Assembly: GCA_018667995.1 (NCBI GenBank) | Contig: JABIQT010000368.1 | Location: 1 to 10,382 of the forward strand | From: Candidatus Latescibacterota bacterium | GTDB taxonomy: Bacteria > JAAXHH01 > JABIQT01 | Direction of reading: 5' to 3' | DNA: 10,382 bases | Shown: positions 1 through 6,723 of the stretch, in pieces | Position numbering within the stretch: position 1 is the stretch's first letter | Layout of the letters: each line of letters starts with the position of its first letter | Position numbers and translations under genes: made by a program | The notes under the pieces: generated by a model | What the model saw: only the letters and a program-made list of their open reading frames with translations | Told to the model about the DNA's origin: nothing | Databases searched by the model: none

Positions 1-92
1 CCGACACCATCCTCGACCAGACGATCCGGCTGTACGACGAAATTGTGGCTGACGACCGGCAGACCGGCATATCTGCAAGGAGTCAGGTTTGA
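1..92 (+). CDS. C-terminal end of an upstream gene (partial, 5' end outside window)
   Basis: An open frame whose first full codon is at position 3 runs to a TGA at 90-92. It gives 29 residues containing the segment DQTIRLYDEIVADD. The TGA overlaps the TTG start of the next gene in a TTGA junction, the same kind of coupling seen at later junctions, which is the main reason to believe this frame is translated. An 'LYDEI'-like helix near the C-terminus is common in GT4-type glycosyltransferases, and such a gene would suit this locus. The fragment is too short to assign, so the product is left unknown. Confidence 0.55.
   Translation, partial: DTILDQTIRLYDEIVADDRQTGISARSQV
77..82 (+). promoter_or_regulatory. 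Shine-Dalgarno AAGGAG supporting a TTG start
   Basis: AAGGAG lies 6 nt before the TTG at 89. No ATG or GTG close by is as well placed. The first in-frame ATG, at 125, would cut into the first membrane segment of the sugar transferase. This site therefore decides the unusual TTG start. Confidence 0.7.
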
Positions 93-1528
93 GCCTGCGT
101 GCCTTCGGTGGGGTCTGGGTGGCGATGATTCTGGACGCATTCGCAACCGGAGCTGCCTTCATGGTAGCCTTCTGGCTGCGATTCACCCTGACCTTCCTCC
201 CCGATCGCCTGGTTCCATCACTGGAAGTCTACATTCGTTTCGCTATCGTGGTTGGTGTCGTCAGTGTCGTCGCCCTGCAAGCCTCGGGGGTCTACAGGAA
301 GGGCAATGCATCACTAGAGTGGGATGACATTGCGTCCATCTTTCGCGGTTCGGCGCTGGCTTTCCTTCTTGTGGCGGCCATCAGCTTTCTCATTCGCGGC
401 GGCGTCTCCGGCGTCGAAGAGCAAAGCTACTCGCGGCTGACGATCGGTATCTCGTGGATTCTGGCGCTGCTGTTTCTCAGCGGCTGGAGGCTCTGCTGGC
501 GCACCTTTGAGCGTGTGCTGTTCGGGCAGGGCTTGGGAATCACAAACGTGCTTGTTGTGGGAGTGAACCCGACAAGTGTGAGATTCCAACAGGCCGTCGA
601 CGCCATGCGCCACTCACGTTACAAGGTGGTTGGCTTCGTGGCGGACGAAGAGAATGGGGAAGACGCTGACGTTGGCGAACTGACGATTCTCGGATGTTTG
701 GCGGAGTTACCTGTGATCTTGCACGAGGTGAGAATACATCAGATGGTGGCAGCCCTGAACAAGCCGACGTCCGATGATATCGCGCGCCTGATGAAACTGT
801 GTGCGCAATCAAGTATCGAGTTCCGCTCCATCCCCGACGTGCCGAGTCTGTTGTTGTCACCTGCGCGAGTTGAAGAGGTCGCCGGGTTTCCATTGTTCAC
901 GCCTGAAGAAGGACTGTCACGCCTTCGCAGTCAGGTCGCCAAGCGAAGTCTGGACCTGCTTCTGTCTACGGTTCTGATGGTGATAGGTGCTCCCCTCGGA
1001 CTGTGTCTCGCTGTGCTGGTCTCCTGGTCCTCAAAGGGCACCGTCTTCTTTCCGCAGGAGCGTGTGGGCAAAGACGGCCGTCGATTCAGGATGTATAAAT
1101 TTCGTTCGATGGTACACGACGCCGAAGAGCAGCTCGAGGAGCTGCGCATGAAGAACGTTGCCGGTTCAGATCCTGTCCTGAGGTTGCGCAATGATCCCCG
1201 GGTGACGCCAATAGGTCGCTTCATGCGCAGTTTGAGTCTCGATGAACTGCCGCAACTGATCAATGTCATCAAAGGTGAAATGAGCCTGGTGGGCCCACGT
1301 CCGCACGTGCCCTATGAAGTGGACCACTACAGCGAGTGGCACAAGCGTCGACACGATGTGCTGCCGGGTATCACCGGACTCACTCAGGTGAGTGGCCGCC
1401 GCGCTCTCGCATTGGATGACATGATCAAGCTGGATATCTACTACATCGAGAATTGGTCTGTCTGGCTCGACCTACGAATCATGCTGCAGACCATACCGAT
1501 TGTTCTGAGCGGTCGTGGGGCGTATTAA
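89..1528 (+). CDS. Polyprenyl-phosphate phosphoglycosyl transferase (WbaP/WcaJ-type initiating sugar transferase)
   Basis: This 479-residue inner-membrane enzyme is predicted to transfer a sugar 1-phosphate from a nucleotide sugar to undecaprenyl phosphate, the first step of O-antigen or exopolysaccharide synthesis. About four hydrophobic segments lie at residues 10-32, 48-66, 88-103 and 118-134. A Rossmann-like domain follows (NVLVVGVN at 153-160, to about 270). A further membrane helix at about 288-312 leads into the bacterial sugar transferase domain. That domain has KFRSM (337-341), the catalytic Asp-Glu pair D385-E386 within SLDELPQL, GEMSLVGPRP (396-405), PGITG (426-430) and a typical end near 465. 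The order and length match full-length WbaP/WcaJ-like proteins. The start is TTG with AAGGAG 6 nt upstream, overlapping the preceding stop. The sugar donor (glucose, galactose or another) cannot be read from the sequence. Confidence 0.93.
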   Translation: MSLRAFGGVWVAMILDAFATGAAFMVAFWLRFTLTFLPDRLVPSLEVYIRFAIVVGVVSVVALQASGVYRKGNASLEWDDIASIFRGSALAFLLVAAISFLIRGGVSGVEEQSYSRLTIGISWILALLFLSGWRLCWRTFERVLFGQGLGITNVLVVGVNPTSVRFQQAVDAMRHSRYKVVGFVADEENGEDADVGELTILGCLAELPVILHEVRIHQMVAALNKPTSDDIARLMKLCAQSSIEFRSIPDVPSLLLSPARVEEVAGFPLFTPEEGLSRLRSQVAKRSLDLLLSTVLMVIGAPLGLCLAVLVSWSSKGTVFFPQERVGKDGRRFRMYKFRSMVHDAEEQLEELRMKNVAGSDPVLRLRNDPRVTPIGRFMRSLSLDELPQLINVIKGEMSLVGPRPHVPYEVDHYSEWHKRRHDVLPGITGLTQVSGRRALALDDMIKLDIYYIENWSVWLDLRIMLQTIPIVLSGRGAY

Positions 1529-1564
1529 GATCTCATCCAGAGTAACCACTTCCAGGATGCCCGT

Positions 1565-2539
1565 ATGATGGCTAAAAGTGGACAAAAAATACTACACATG
1601 ACTTTCCACAAATGCGGAAGTCAATGGGTGCGCGATGTGCTGACCTCTCCCGAGATCGTGGCACACAGCAGCGTGGGTCTGGGCAACTCGGGTGTTGATC
1701 TGCAGCGCGAAACATGGCCTGCGCAAGATCCCGGAACCCTGGTCGGACCGGTTTACAATGGATCTGCGCAGGATTGGCTGACGCAAAAAGAAACAGGACA
1801 GAAAGCTGTCGTCGTCTTGCGCGACCCACGCGATCGACTCGTGTCGATGATGTACTCATACACATACAGTCACACGCCGAACAATGTAACTGCGGCGATT
1901 CGTGGGCCTCTGCTATCTCTATCAGAGCGGGATCGTTTGCTGACGTGTCTATTCGATAGCCGCCACATTGAGCACGCCATGAGATCTTGGGCTGGAGGCA
2001 TAGATGATTCCTTTGTGACCAAGTACGAGTCGTTGAGCGCTGATGCGCTACATGAATTCGCGGCAATCGTGGATTTTCTAGAGTGGAATATCCCGCCCGA
2101 AGTACTTGCTGCGGCAGTTTCACGTCACTCATTCGAGAATCGCAGTGGCCGGAAACCGGGTGACATCAACATTCATAGCCATTACCGATCAGGTGTCGCG
2201 GCCGGCTGGCGGCAGCATTTTGATCGTGACCTCGGCAGACTGTTTGAAGCATTGTTCCCGGAGCTACTCAGCAGAATGGGATATGAAGAGGACTGCTCCT
2301 GGTTCGAGGCGCTGACAGCGGCGGCGGAAACACTACAGGCAGGGGAAGTTTCAGGAGAGCACGAAGCCCGTGCAGAGGTCACTCGTATGGCGGAGAAACT
2401 CCACGTCATCGAGATGGAATGCCAGAAGCGCGGCACGGTTATCGAAGAACTGCAGGAAGTGGCTCAACAGCGCCTTCAGCTCATCGAGGAACTTGACTTC
2501 GCCTGCAAGCAACTCCGCACCACCGAAGGTGCAGGATGA
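1565..2539 (+). CDS. PAPS-dependent sulfotransferase with C-terminal coiled-coil tail
   Basis: This 324-residue protein is predicted to move sulfate from PAPS to a carbohydrate acceptor. The 5'-phosphosulfate loop is FHKCGSQW (14-21), a variant of the usual PKSGTTW with Cys at the Ser position. The 3'-phosphate site is VVVLRDPRDRLVS (82-94), keeping the Arg and Ser. A late YRSGVAAGWRQHF (207-219) matches the family's RKG..G.W..F nucleotide-binding loop. The catalytic domain ends near residue 245. Residues about 265-318 are Glu/Gln/Leu-rich and look like a coiled coil, with LHVIE and two VIEEL/LIEEL motifs, which ordinary sulfotransferases lack. There is no signal peptide, so it is probably cytoplasmic, acting before export. 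ATG codons at 1565 and 1568 are both possible; AGG at 1554-1556 is a weak ribosome site. The stop overlaps the wzm start (ATGA at 2536). Confidence 0.87.
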   Translation: MMAKSGQKILHMTFHKCGSQWVRDVLTSPEIVAHSSVGLGNSGVDLQRETWPAQDPGTLVGPVYNGSAQDWLTQKETGQKAVVVLRDPRDRLVSMMYSYTYSHTPNNVTAAIRGPLLSLSERDRLLTCLFDSRHIEHAMRSWAGGIDDSFVTKYESLSADALHEFAAIVDFLEWNIPPEVLAAAVSRHSFENRSGRKPGDINIHSHYRSGVAAGWRQHFDRDLGRLFEALFPELLSRMGYEEDCSWFEALTAAAETLQAGEVSGEHEARAEVTRMAEKLHVIEMECQKRGTVIEELQEVAQQRLQLIEELDFACKQLRTTEGAG

Positions 2540-3330
2540 TGATGCAACTGCGCGTGCCCTTGGCCAGGTGGGGGCTGCTATCGGAGTTGGTTCGGAGGGA
2601 ATTCGGGGCCAGTCAACGAGGCACACTAGGCGGTGGCGCTTGGTTACTCATACAGCCCCTGTTTCTTCTTGCTGTCTACACCTTTGCATTTGGTGTTGTG
2701 CTGAGAGCGAGATGGGGAGGGGAGGGAGACGTGGAGACCTATGGGTTCATGCTCTTTGCCGGTCTGATCGTGTTCAATCTGTTTGCCGAGTGCTTTCGGA
2801 GTGCACCAACTCTGATTACTGACAATCCGAACTTCGTCAAGAAGGTTGTTTTCCCTCTCGAACTGCTCGCCTGCGTCTTGGCCATCGCATCGACGGGGCG
2901 GGCGTTCATCAGCCTGTGCGTGTGGCTTGTCAGCTATACTCTTATCGTCGGCTTCCCCACTGTTTCAGTACTGTATGCCCCTCTGATTCTTCTGGCCTTC
3001 TTTCCCGCTTTGTTCGGTGTAGGATGGCTCTTTAGCGCACTCGGCACTGTCACGCGAGATCTCAAGCAGATTGCTGATTTGGTTGCCCACGCGATGCTTT
3101 TTGTGACACCCGTGTTCTACAGTATTGACATCATTGGTGGAGTCCATCAGAGCATTCTGTTGCTCAATCCGCTGACATTCATCGTCCAGCAACTTCGACT
3201 CGTTTTACTGGTTGGCGCGACGCCTGATCTTTTGGGACTGGCCATCTACTTTGCTTCTGGTGTCTTCTTCAGCGCCGCCTGCTATCTCTTCTTCCGTCGT
3301 CTTCGACCGATGTTCGCAGACCTCATATGA
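2536..3330 (+). CDS. wzm: Polysaccharide ABC exporter permease (Wzm/TagG-like, ABC-2 type)
   Basis: This 264-residue membrane protein is the predicted channel subunit that moves a lipid-linked polysaccharide across the inner membrane, paired with the Wzt ATPase encoded at 4091. The N-terminal amphipathic segment LLSELVRREFGASQRGTLGG (14-33), followed by WLLIQPLFLLAVYTFAFGVV, is the classic Wzm/TagG/KpsM entry. Hydrophobic segments lie near 34-55, 70-88, 106-126, 127-141, 145-170, 184-200 and 233-253. The C-terminus, LRPMFADLI, is typical. Length matches the family. Three consecutive ATG codons (2536, 2539, 2542) could start translation; 2536 gives the ATGA overlap with the sulfotransferase stop, with GAAGG at 2525-2529 as ribosome site. 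A GT2 gene separates it from wzt. Confidence 0.92.
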   Translation: MMMQLRVPLARWGLLSELVRREFGASQRGTLGGGAWLLIQPLFLLAVYTFAFGVVLRARWGGEGDVETYGFMLFAGLIVFNLFAECFRSAPTLITDNPNFVKKVVFPLELLACVLAIASTGRAFISLCVWLVSYTLIVGFPTVSVLYAPLILLAFFPALFGVGWLFSALGTVTRDLKQIADLVAHAMLFVTPVFYSIDIIGGVHQSILLLNPLTFIVQQLRLVLLVGATPDLLGLAIYFASGVFFSAACYLFFRRLRPMFADLI

Positions 3331-4094
3331 ATGTCGACAGCAAAACTCCAGTAGTGACAATTGCGGTGCCAAGCCTCAATCAGGGGCGATATCTCACCGA
3401 TGCGCTTGAGTCCATTTTTTCGCAGGAAGTCCCTGTCGAAGTATTCGTTGCTGACGGGGGATCGACCGACACATCAGTAGATGTTATCCGGCAATGGGAG
3501 CCACGCCTGTCAGGCTGGAGAAGTCATCCCGACAGTGGGCAAGCGGCGGCAATCAATGAGTCCATCGAAAAGGGCACTGCTCCGTATGTGGGGTGGCTGA
3601 ACAGTGATGACTGTTACCTTCCCGGAGGCTTGCGGGTCCTGGTCGATGCACTGGAGGCTCACCACGAGTGGCCCGCGGCTTACGCACTGGCGGAGGACGC
3701 GGATTCGAGCCTGACAAACAGATCAAACGTCTGGGTCGAGCCCTTCAATGAACGGCGTCTGGCGGTGCGATGTTTCATTTCTCAGCCAGCGACACTCATT
3801 CGTCGATCGGCCTGGGAGGCAGTTGGCGGTTTGAACGAAGATTTTGAGCTGGCGATGGACTACGATCTCTGGTGGAGACTGTACCGTCGATTTGGACCTC
3901 TCGGATTTGAAGAGGAACTGGTGGCTCTGAATCGCAGTCATGACAGTTCCAAGACCAGGACGCAGAGAAAGCGACACTATCAGGAGGCGATCCAAGTCGT
4001 ACGAAGTCACTATGGCAGAGTGCCGTGGAAATGGTGGCTCTACTGGGTTTTTGCAGTTTGGTTTCGGTCCTTCTTTGCGGCGCAGAAACGATGA
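3327..4094 (+). CDS. Family 2 glycosyltransferase
   Basis: This 255-residue GT-A-fold enzyme is predicted to add a sugar to the lipid-linked glycan at the cytoplasmic face of the inner membrane. The N-terminal strand and loop VTIAVPSLNQGRYL (10-23), VADGGSTDTS (41-50) for nucleotide binding, the metal-binding acidic motif WLNSDD (90-95), QPATLIRRSAWEAVGG (153-168), AMDYDLWWRL (176-185) and a late H205 are all in standard GT2 order. A Trp-rich hydrophobic end (about 234-250) may touch the membrane. It starts with ATGA overlapping the wzm stop and ends with ATGA overlapping the wzt start, so it is embedded between the two exporter subunits and should be made in step with them. Donor, acceptor and linkage are unknown. 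Confidence 0.92.
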   Translation: MNVDSKTPVVTIAVPSLNQGRYLTDALESIFSQEVPVEVFVADGGSTDTSVDVIRQWEPRLSGWRSHPDSGQAAAINESIEKGTAPYVGWLNSDDCYLPGGLRVLVDALEAHHEWPAAYALAEDADSSLTNRSNVWVEPFNERRLAVRCFISQPATLIRRSAWEAVGGLNEDFELAMDYDLWWRLYRRFGPLGFEEELVALNRSHDSSKTRTQRKRHYQEAIQVVRSHYGRVPWKWWLYWVFAVWFRSFFAAQKR

Positions 4095-5404
4095 GCGACG
4101 CAGCCATCACAGTCAGGGGAGTCAGCAAGACATACTCTCTGCCGCGCAGTCCGTGGGCTCGCCTTTCCAAGGCAATGCTGCCCGGAACTGCCAGTCGCGA
4201 GCCGGGAATACGAGCATTGCACGACGTGTCCTTCGAGGTGAATCGCGGCGAAGCCGTAGCAATCATCGGTCGCAATGGCAGCGGCAAAAGCACGCTGCTT
4301 GAGATCATCTCGCGGACCTTGATGCCGTCTGCCGGGGAAGTGCATGTCAGTGGGCGAATCACCGCGTTACTTGAACTGGGCAGTGGTTTTTCTCCGGACT
4401 ACACAGGGCGGGAAAACGTCTTCATGAATGGCCTGCTGATGGGCCTGACGCGTACCGAGCTAGAGAATAGATTCGACGATATCGTCGCATTCGCGGAAAT
4501 CGGCGACGCTATCGACAGGCCTGTCCGCACCTACTCCACTGGTATGCTCGTACGTCTGGCATTCTCAGTCCAGATCGCCTTGGAACCAGATGTGCTGGTG
4601 GTTGACGAGGCACTCAGCGTGGGAGACTACTTCTTCCAACAGAAGTGTTTTGGTCGTCTGCGACAGCTAAGAGATCAAGGACTGACTCTGGTTTTGGTAT
4701 CCCATGACATGGGCACCGTAAAGTCTCTGTGTGCAAAGGCCCTGTATCTCCGGAGAGGAGAGGCCATCTGTTTCGGTGATACTCGCAGCGTCGTATATGA
4801 GTACATGTCCGAATTGAACGCACCTCTCACGCAGGCGGACTCCATTTCCGTCGCTCCGGAGCCAACTGGCGAGGTCGAGAGGTCGACACTATCCAAGATC
4901 AAGCAGGGGGCACTCTGGTCGGTCGCGGATGATCTCGAAGCAGACAGACACTTGTTGGCCGTCAATGTTCTGGGAACCGATGGTCAACCAGTCAGCCATG
5001 TTGGTATGGGAGAGACCGCCTTGGTGCAGGTTTGTTTTAGAACGCCTGCGGGGACGTCTGGACACATTTCACTGGTTATCAAGAACCGCTATGATCAGAT
5101 CGTGACGAGCACCGGGACGTATCTGCTGGGGGCTGCTCCACAGAGTTCCAGTGGGGCGTTGTTCGCCACGGTCACTTTCGAAATCGACTTCATGCTGGAA
5201 GCGGGAGCCTACTCTCTTAATGTTGGCTTCGGCGTGCCCGTTGCTGCCAACCAAGGAAGGCAACTCGATCGGAGTGACTGGTTCGGACCACTGCATGTAA
5301 AGTGGGATTATGAGACGAATCGCGCGCCTTTCCTCGGGATGTTTGGTCTGCCTGCCCGCATCCACGATGCGGCTGAACCCCGCGTATCAGAGGGATCTGT
5401 ATGA
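4091..5404 (+). CDS. wzt: Polysaccharide ABC exporter ATPase with C-terminal glycan-recognition domain (Wzt)
   Basis: This 437-residue protein is the predicted ATPase that drives Wzm. The nucleotide-binding domain has Walker A GRNGSGKST (60-68), the polysaccharide-exporter signature YSTGM (148-152), Walker B VLVVDE (168-173) and the switch His in VSHD (H205). After a linker (about 241-285), residues about 286-425 form a beta-rich Wzt-type C-terminal domain ending DWFGPLHVKWDYE and APFLGMFGLPA. In E. coli O9a and O8 such domains bind the chain's modified non-reducing end, so this exporter probably recognises a terminal modification. The frame extends upstream to 4025, but ATG 4091 gives MSDAAITVRGVSKTY, a normal family N-terminus, and an ATGA overlap with the GT2 stop. 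The downstream end also has an ATGA overlap (5401). Confidence 0.94.
   Translation: MSDAAITVRGVSKTYSLPRSPWARLSKAMLPGTASREPGIRALHDVSFEVNRGEAVAIIGRNGSGKSTLLEIISRTLMPSAGEVHVSGRITALLELGSGFSPDYTGRENVFMNGLLMGLTRTELENRFDDIVAFAEIGDAIDRPVRTYSTGMLVRLAFSVQIALEPDVLVVDEALSVGDYFFQQKCFGRLRQLRDQGLTLVLVSHDMGTVKSLCAKALYLRRGEAICFGDTRSVVYEYMSELNAPLTQADSISVAPEPTGEVERSTLSKIKQGALWSVADDLEADRHLLAVNVLGTDGQPVSHVGMGETALVQVCFRTPAGTSGHISLVIKNRYDQIVTSTGTYLLGAAPQSSSGALFATVTFEIDFMLEAGAYSLNVGFGVPVAANQGRQLDRSDWFGPLHVKWDYETNRAPFLGMFGLPARIHDAAEPRVSEGSV
5389..5395 (+). promoter_or_regulatory. Shine-Dalgarno AGAGGGA inside the end of wzt
   Basis: AGAGGGA lies 5 nt before ATG 5401, which itself overlaps the wzt stop as ATGA. A good ribosome site plus the operon's usual junction form argues that translation restarts here, even though the product is not recognisable. 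Confidence 0.5.
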
Positions 5405-5613
5405 GTCTGGCGACACGATCGAAGGCGGAGCATGAAGAGACGAGGAGATGTGGCGAGGGTTGTCGTAGGATGACGGCGACGGCTGCTGGCTCCGCAATCA
5501 TGGATTCAAGAGGAATGGGCGGATCCAGTGCAGGTGACCGTTATTCTCTCTGGCTTGGCACGACTCTAGTGAATGGGCTCGAATTACTGTTTCTCCCGGG
5601 GATGACGATTTAG
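5401..5613 (+). CDS. Small hypothetical ORF directly after wzt (70 aa, possibly degraded)
   Basis: The 70-residue frame starts at an ATG that overlaps the wzt stop (ATGA) and has AGAGGGA 5 nt upstream, so its start is well supported. The product is not: the first 50 residues are a low-complexity mix of Arg, Gly, Ala, Ser and several Met, followed by a hydrophobic end (YSLWLGTTLVNGLELLFLPG, 47-66). No family is recognised. The frame ends at TAG 5611, twelve bases before a second small candidate gene in another frame. It could be a genuine small gene, the broken start of a longer gene now split by frameshifts, or a start codon without a functional product. Confidence 0.35.
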   Translation: MSLATRSKAEHEETRRCGEGCRRMTATAAGSAIMDSRGMGGSSAGDRYSLWLGTTLVNGLELLFLPGMTI

Positions 5614-5624
5614 TGGAAGCGGGA

Positions 5625-5762
5625 ATGGCACACATTCCGGACCTTGATTGGTACTGGTGGCTCCTCATAGTGGTAGGGCTGATTTCGCTGTTTAGTGTTT
5701 ACAGATGGTTCAGCAGTGACCGTCAGAACGATCCTCCCGACGATATCTATCCCCTGTACTGA
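5625..5762 (+). CDS. Candidate 45-aa single-pass membrane protein
   Basis: ATG 5625 to TGA 5760-5762 gives 45 residues: a short N-terminus ending in LDWYWW, one hydrophobic helix (about 9-27, WYWWLLIVVGLISLFSVYRW), then a polar tail with DPPDDIYPLY. The layout (aromatic belt, roughly 18-residue hydrophobic core, basic residue after it, acidic Pro/Tyr tail) looks like a real single-pass protein and not random sequence. GGAAG lies 5 nt before the ATG. The same frame is open back to 5538 and reads plausibly there (EWARITVSPGDDDLVEAG), so this may be the end of a longer, frameshifted gene. No family is recognised. It stops 4 nt before ATG 5767 of the second sulfotransferase. Confidence 0.42.
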   Translation: MAHIPDLDWYWWLLIVVGLISLFSVYRWFSSDRQNDPPDDIYPLY

Positions 5763-5766
5763 CTCG

Positions 5767-6645
5767 ATGTCGCAAACTGACGAAAACGGAGATTCCTCCA
5801 AAGAGGAAATCACAGAGATGCAACCACTCGCGTCTTCAAATCAAGAGAATCAGGCTCTCCAGCACGAGTATCAGGAGCAGTTGCGCTCGAGTGGTTCCGT
5901 ATCTCGAAGACACTGTTGGGTCGTTGCTGCCCCGAAGTCAGGGTCGACCTGGCTTACCTGGTTACTTGAACAGTGCCTTGGTTGGCCCAAAGCGGTCCTG
6001 CTTCCCTGCTACGAACGCCGAGAGCAGGAAATTGACCTGCGGATGCTCGATAGCCACGCGGAGAAGGCGGATTTGATTACACCGAATCAGCACTGCCGCT
6101 TTAGCCTGGCAACGGAGGCCTTCATCGGCAGACCCGGTGTCAAGGTCATTCTGCAAGTCCGCGATCTCTTTGACATGCTCGCCAGCAAGATCGATCACAT
6201 CGAGAGGGAGGGACCGCTCTTTCCGATGGCGTACATGGACATGGAATCATGGCATCAGCTGGAACACAGTGCTCGAACAGATTTCATCATCGATATGATC
6301 GCGCCCTGGTATTTCAATTTCTATGTCAGTTGGATGAAATCAGGTTTCGTTGGAACAGATCGCGTACTGCTCGTCGAGTACGGCAAGCTCACCGGGCAAC
6401 CCGCAACTACGTTGGCGGAGGTCTTCGCCTTCCTGGACGTCTCGGTCGAACGGCAGCAAATCGACAAGGCGTTGCTGGACTCGAAGACATACCGTGACGG
6501 GACCGACGCCGACTACTATGTCACACGCTTCAATCGAGGAACTCCGGGGCGAGGCCCCGAAGTCTTCAGCAAGGCTCAAGTCGAGCGGGTGAAATCTTTC
6601 GCCGCATACTACCCCGGTGTCGACTTCGGTCCCCTGGGTCTGTGA
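5767..6645 (+). CDS. Second, divergent PAPS-dependent sulfotransferase
   Basis: From ATG 5767 this protein has 292 residues. WVVAAPKSGSTWL (51-63) contains a textbook 5'-phosphosulfate loop. VILQVRDLFDMLASKIDH (127-144) is the 3'-phosphate region, keeping Arg132 and Ser140. DRVLLVEYGKL (198-208) followed by AEVFAFLDV is the usual late beta strand and helix, and FNRGTPGRG (255-263) matches the family's final nucleotide-binding loop. Residues before 45 are Gln/Glu/Ser-rich and probably flexible. The start is uncertain: GTG 5695 would overlap the small membrane ORF; ATG 5767 follows it closely but lacks a clear ribosome site; ATG 5818 has AAGAGGA 10 nt upstream and would give 275 residues. It is not a recent copy of the sulfotransferase at 1565, and likely sulfates a different position or sugar. 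The acceptor is unknown. Confidence 0.85.
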   Translation: MSQTDENGDSSKEEITEMQPLASSNQENQALQHEYQEQLRSSGSVSRRHCWVVAAPKSGSTWLTWLLEQCLGWPKAVLLPCYERREQEIDLRMLDSHAEKADLITPNQHCRFSLATEAFIGRPGVKVILQVRDLFDMLASKIDHIEREGPLFPMAYMDMESWHQLEHSARTDFIIDMIAPWYFNFYVSWMKSGFVGTDRVLLVEYGKLTGQPATTLAEVFAFLDVSVERQQIDKALLDSKTYRDGTDADYYVTRFNRGTPGRGPEVFSKAQVERVKSFAAYYPGVDFGPLGL

Positions 6646-6723
6646 TGATTCATACCATTCAGGCCACATCGGTCAACCATAGGCGTGGCGTTTTCAGTGC
6701 CATCGAGCAGGAAGTCTCCAGGC

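Noticed and set aside
43-327. 94-residue + strand frame at the window start
   Set aside because: It overlaps the well-supported sugar transferase in another frame and has no recognisable domain or ribosome site.
1572-2132. 186-residue antisense frame across the first sulfotransferase
   Set aside because: The opposite strand encodes a protein with clear PAPS-binding motifs; this frame has no family features.
2370-2822. 150-residue + strand frame across the sulfotransferase/wzm junction
   Set aside because: It is a shadow of two convincing overlapping genes, and its product is Arg/Ser/Cys-rich with no domain.
4025-4090. Upstream extension of the wzt reading frame
   Set aside because: The extra 22 residues lie inside the GT2 gene; ATG 4091 gives the normal Wzt N-terminus and the ATGA overlap seen elsewhere.
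6646-6723. Possible promoter or terminator between the second sulfotransferase and the SGNH gene
   Set aside because: No convincing -35/-10 pair or GC-rich hairpin with a T-run was seen in this short gap.
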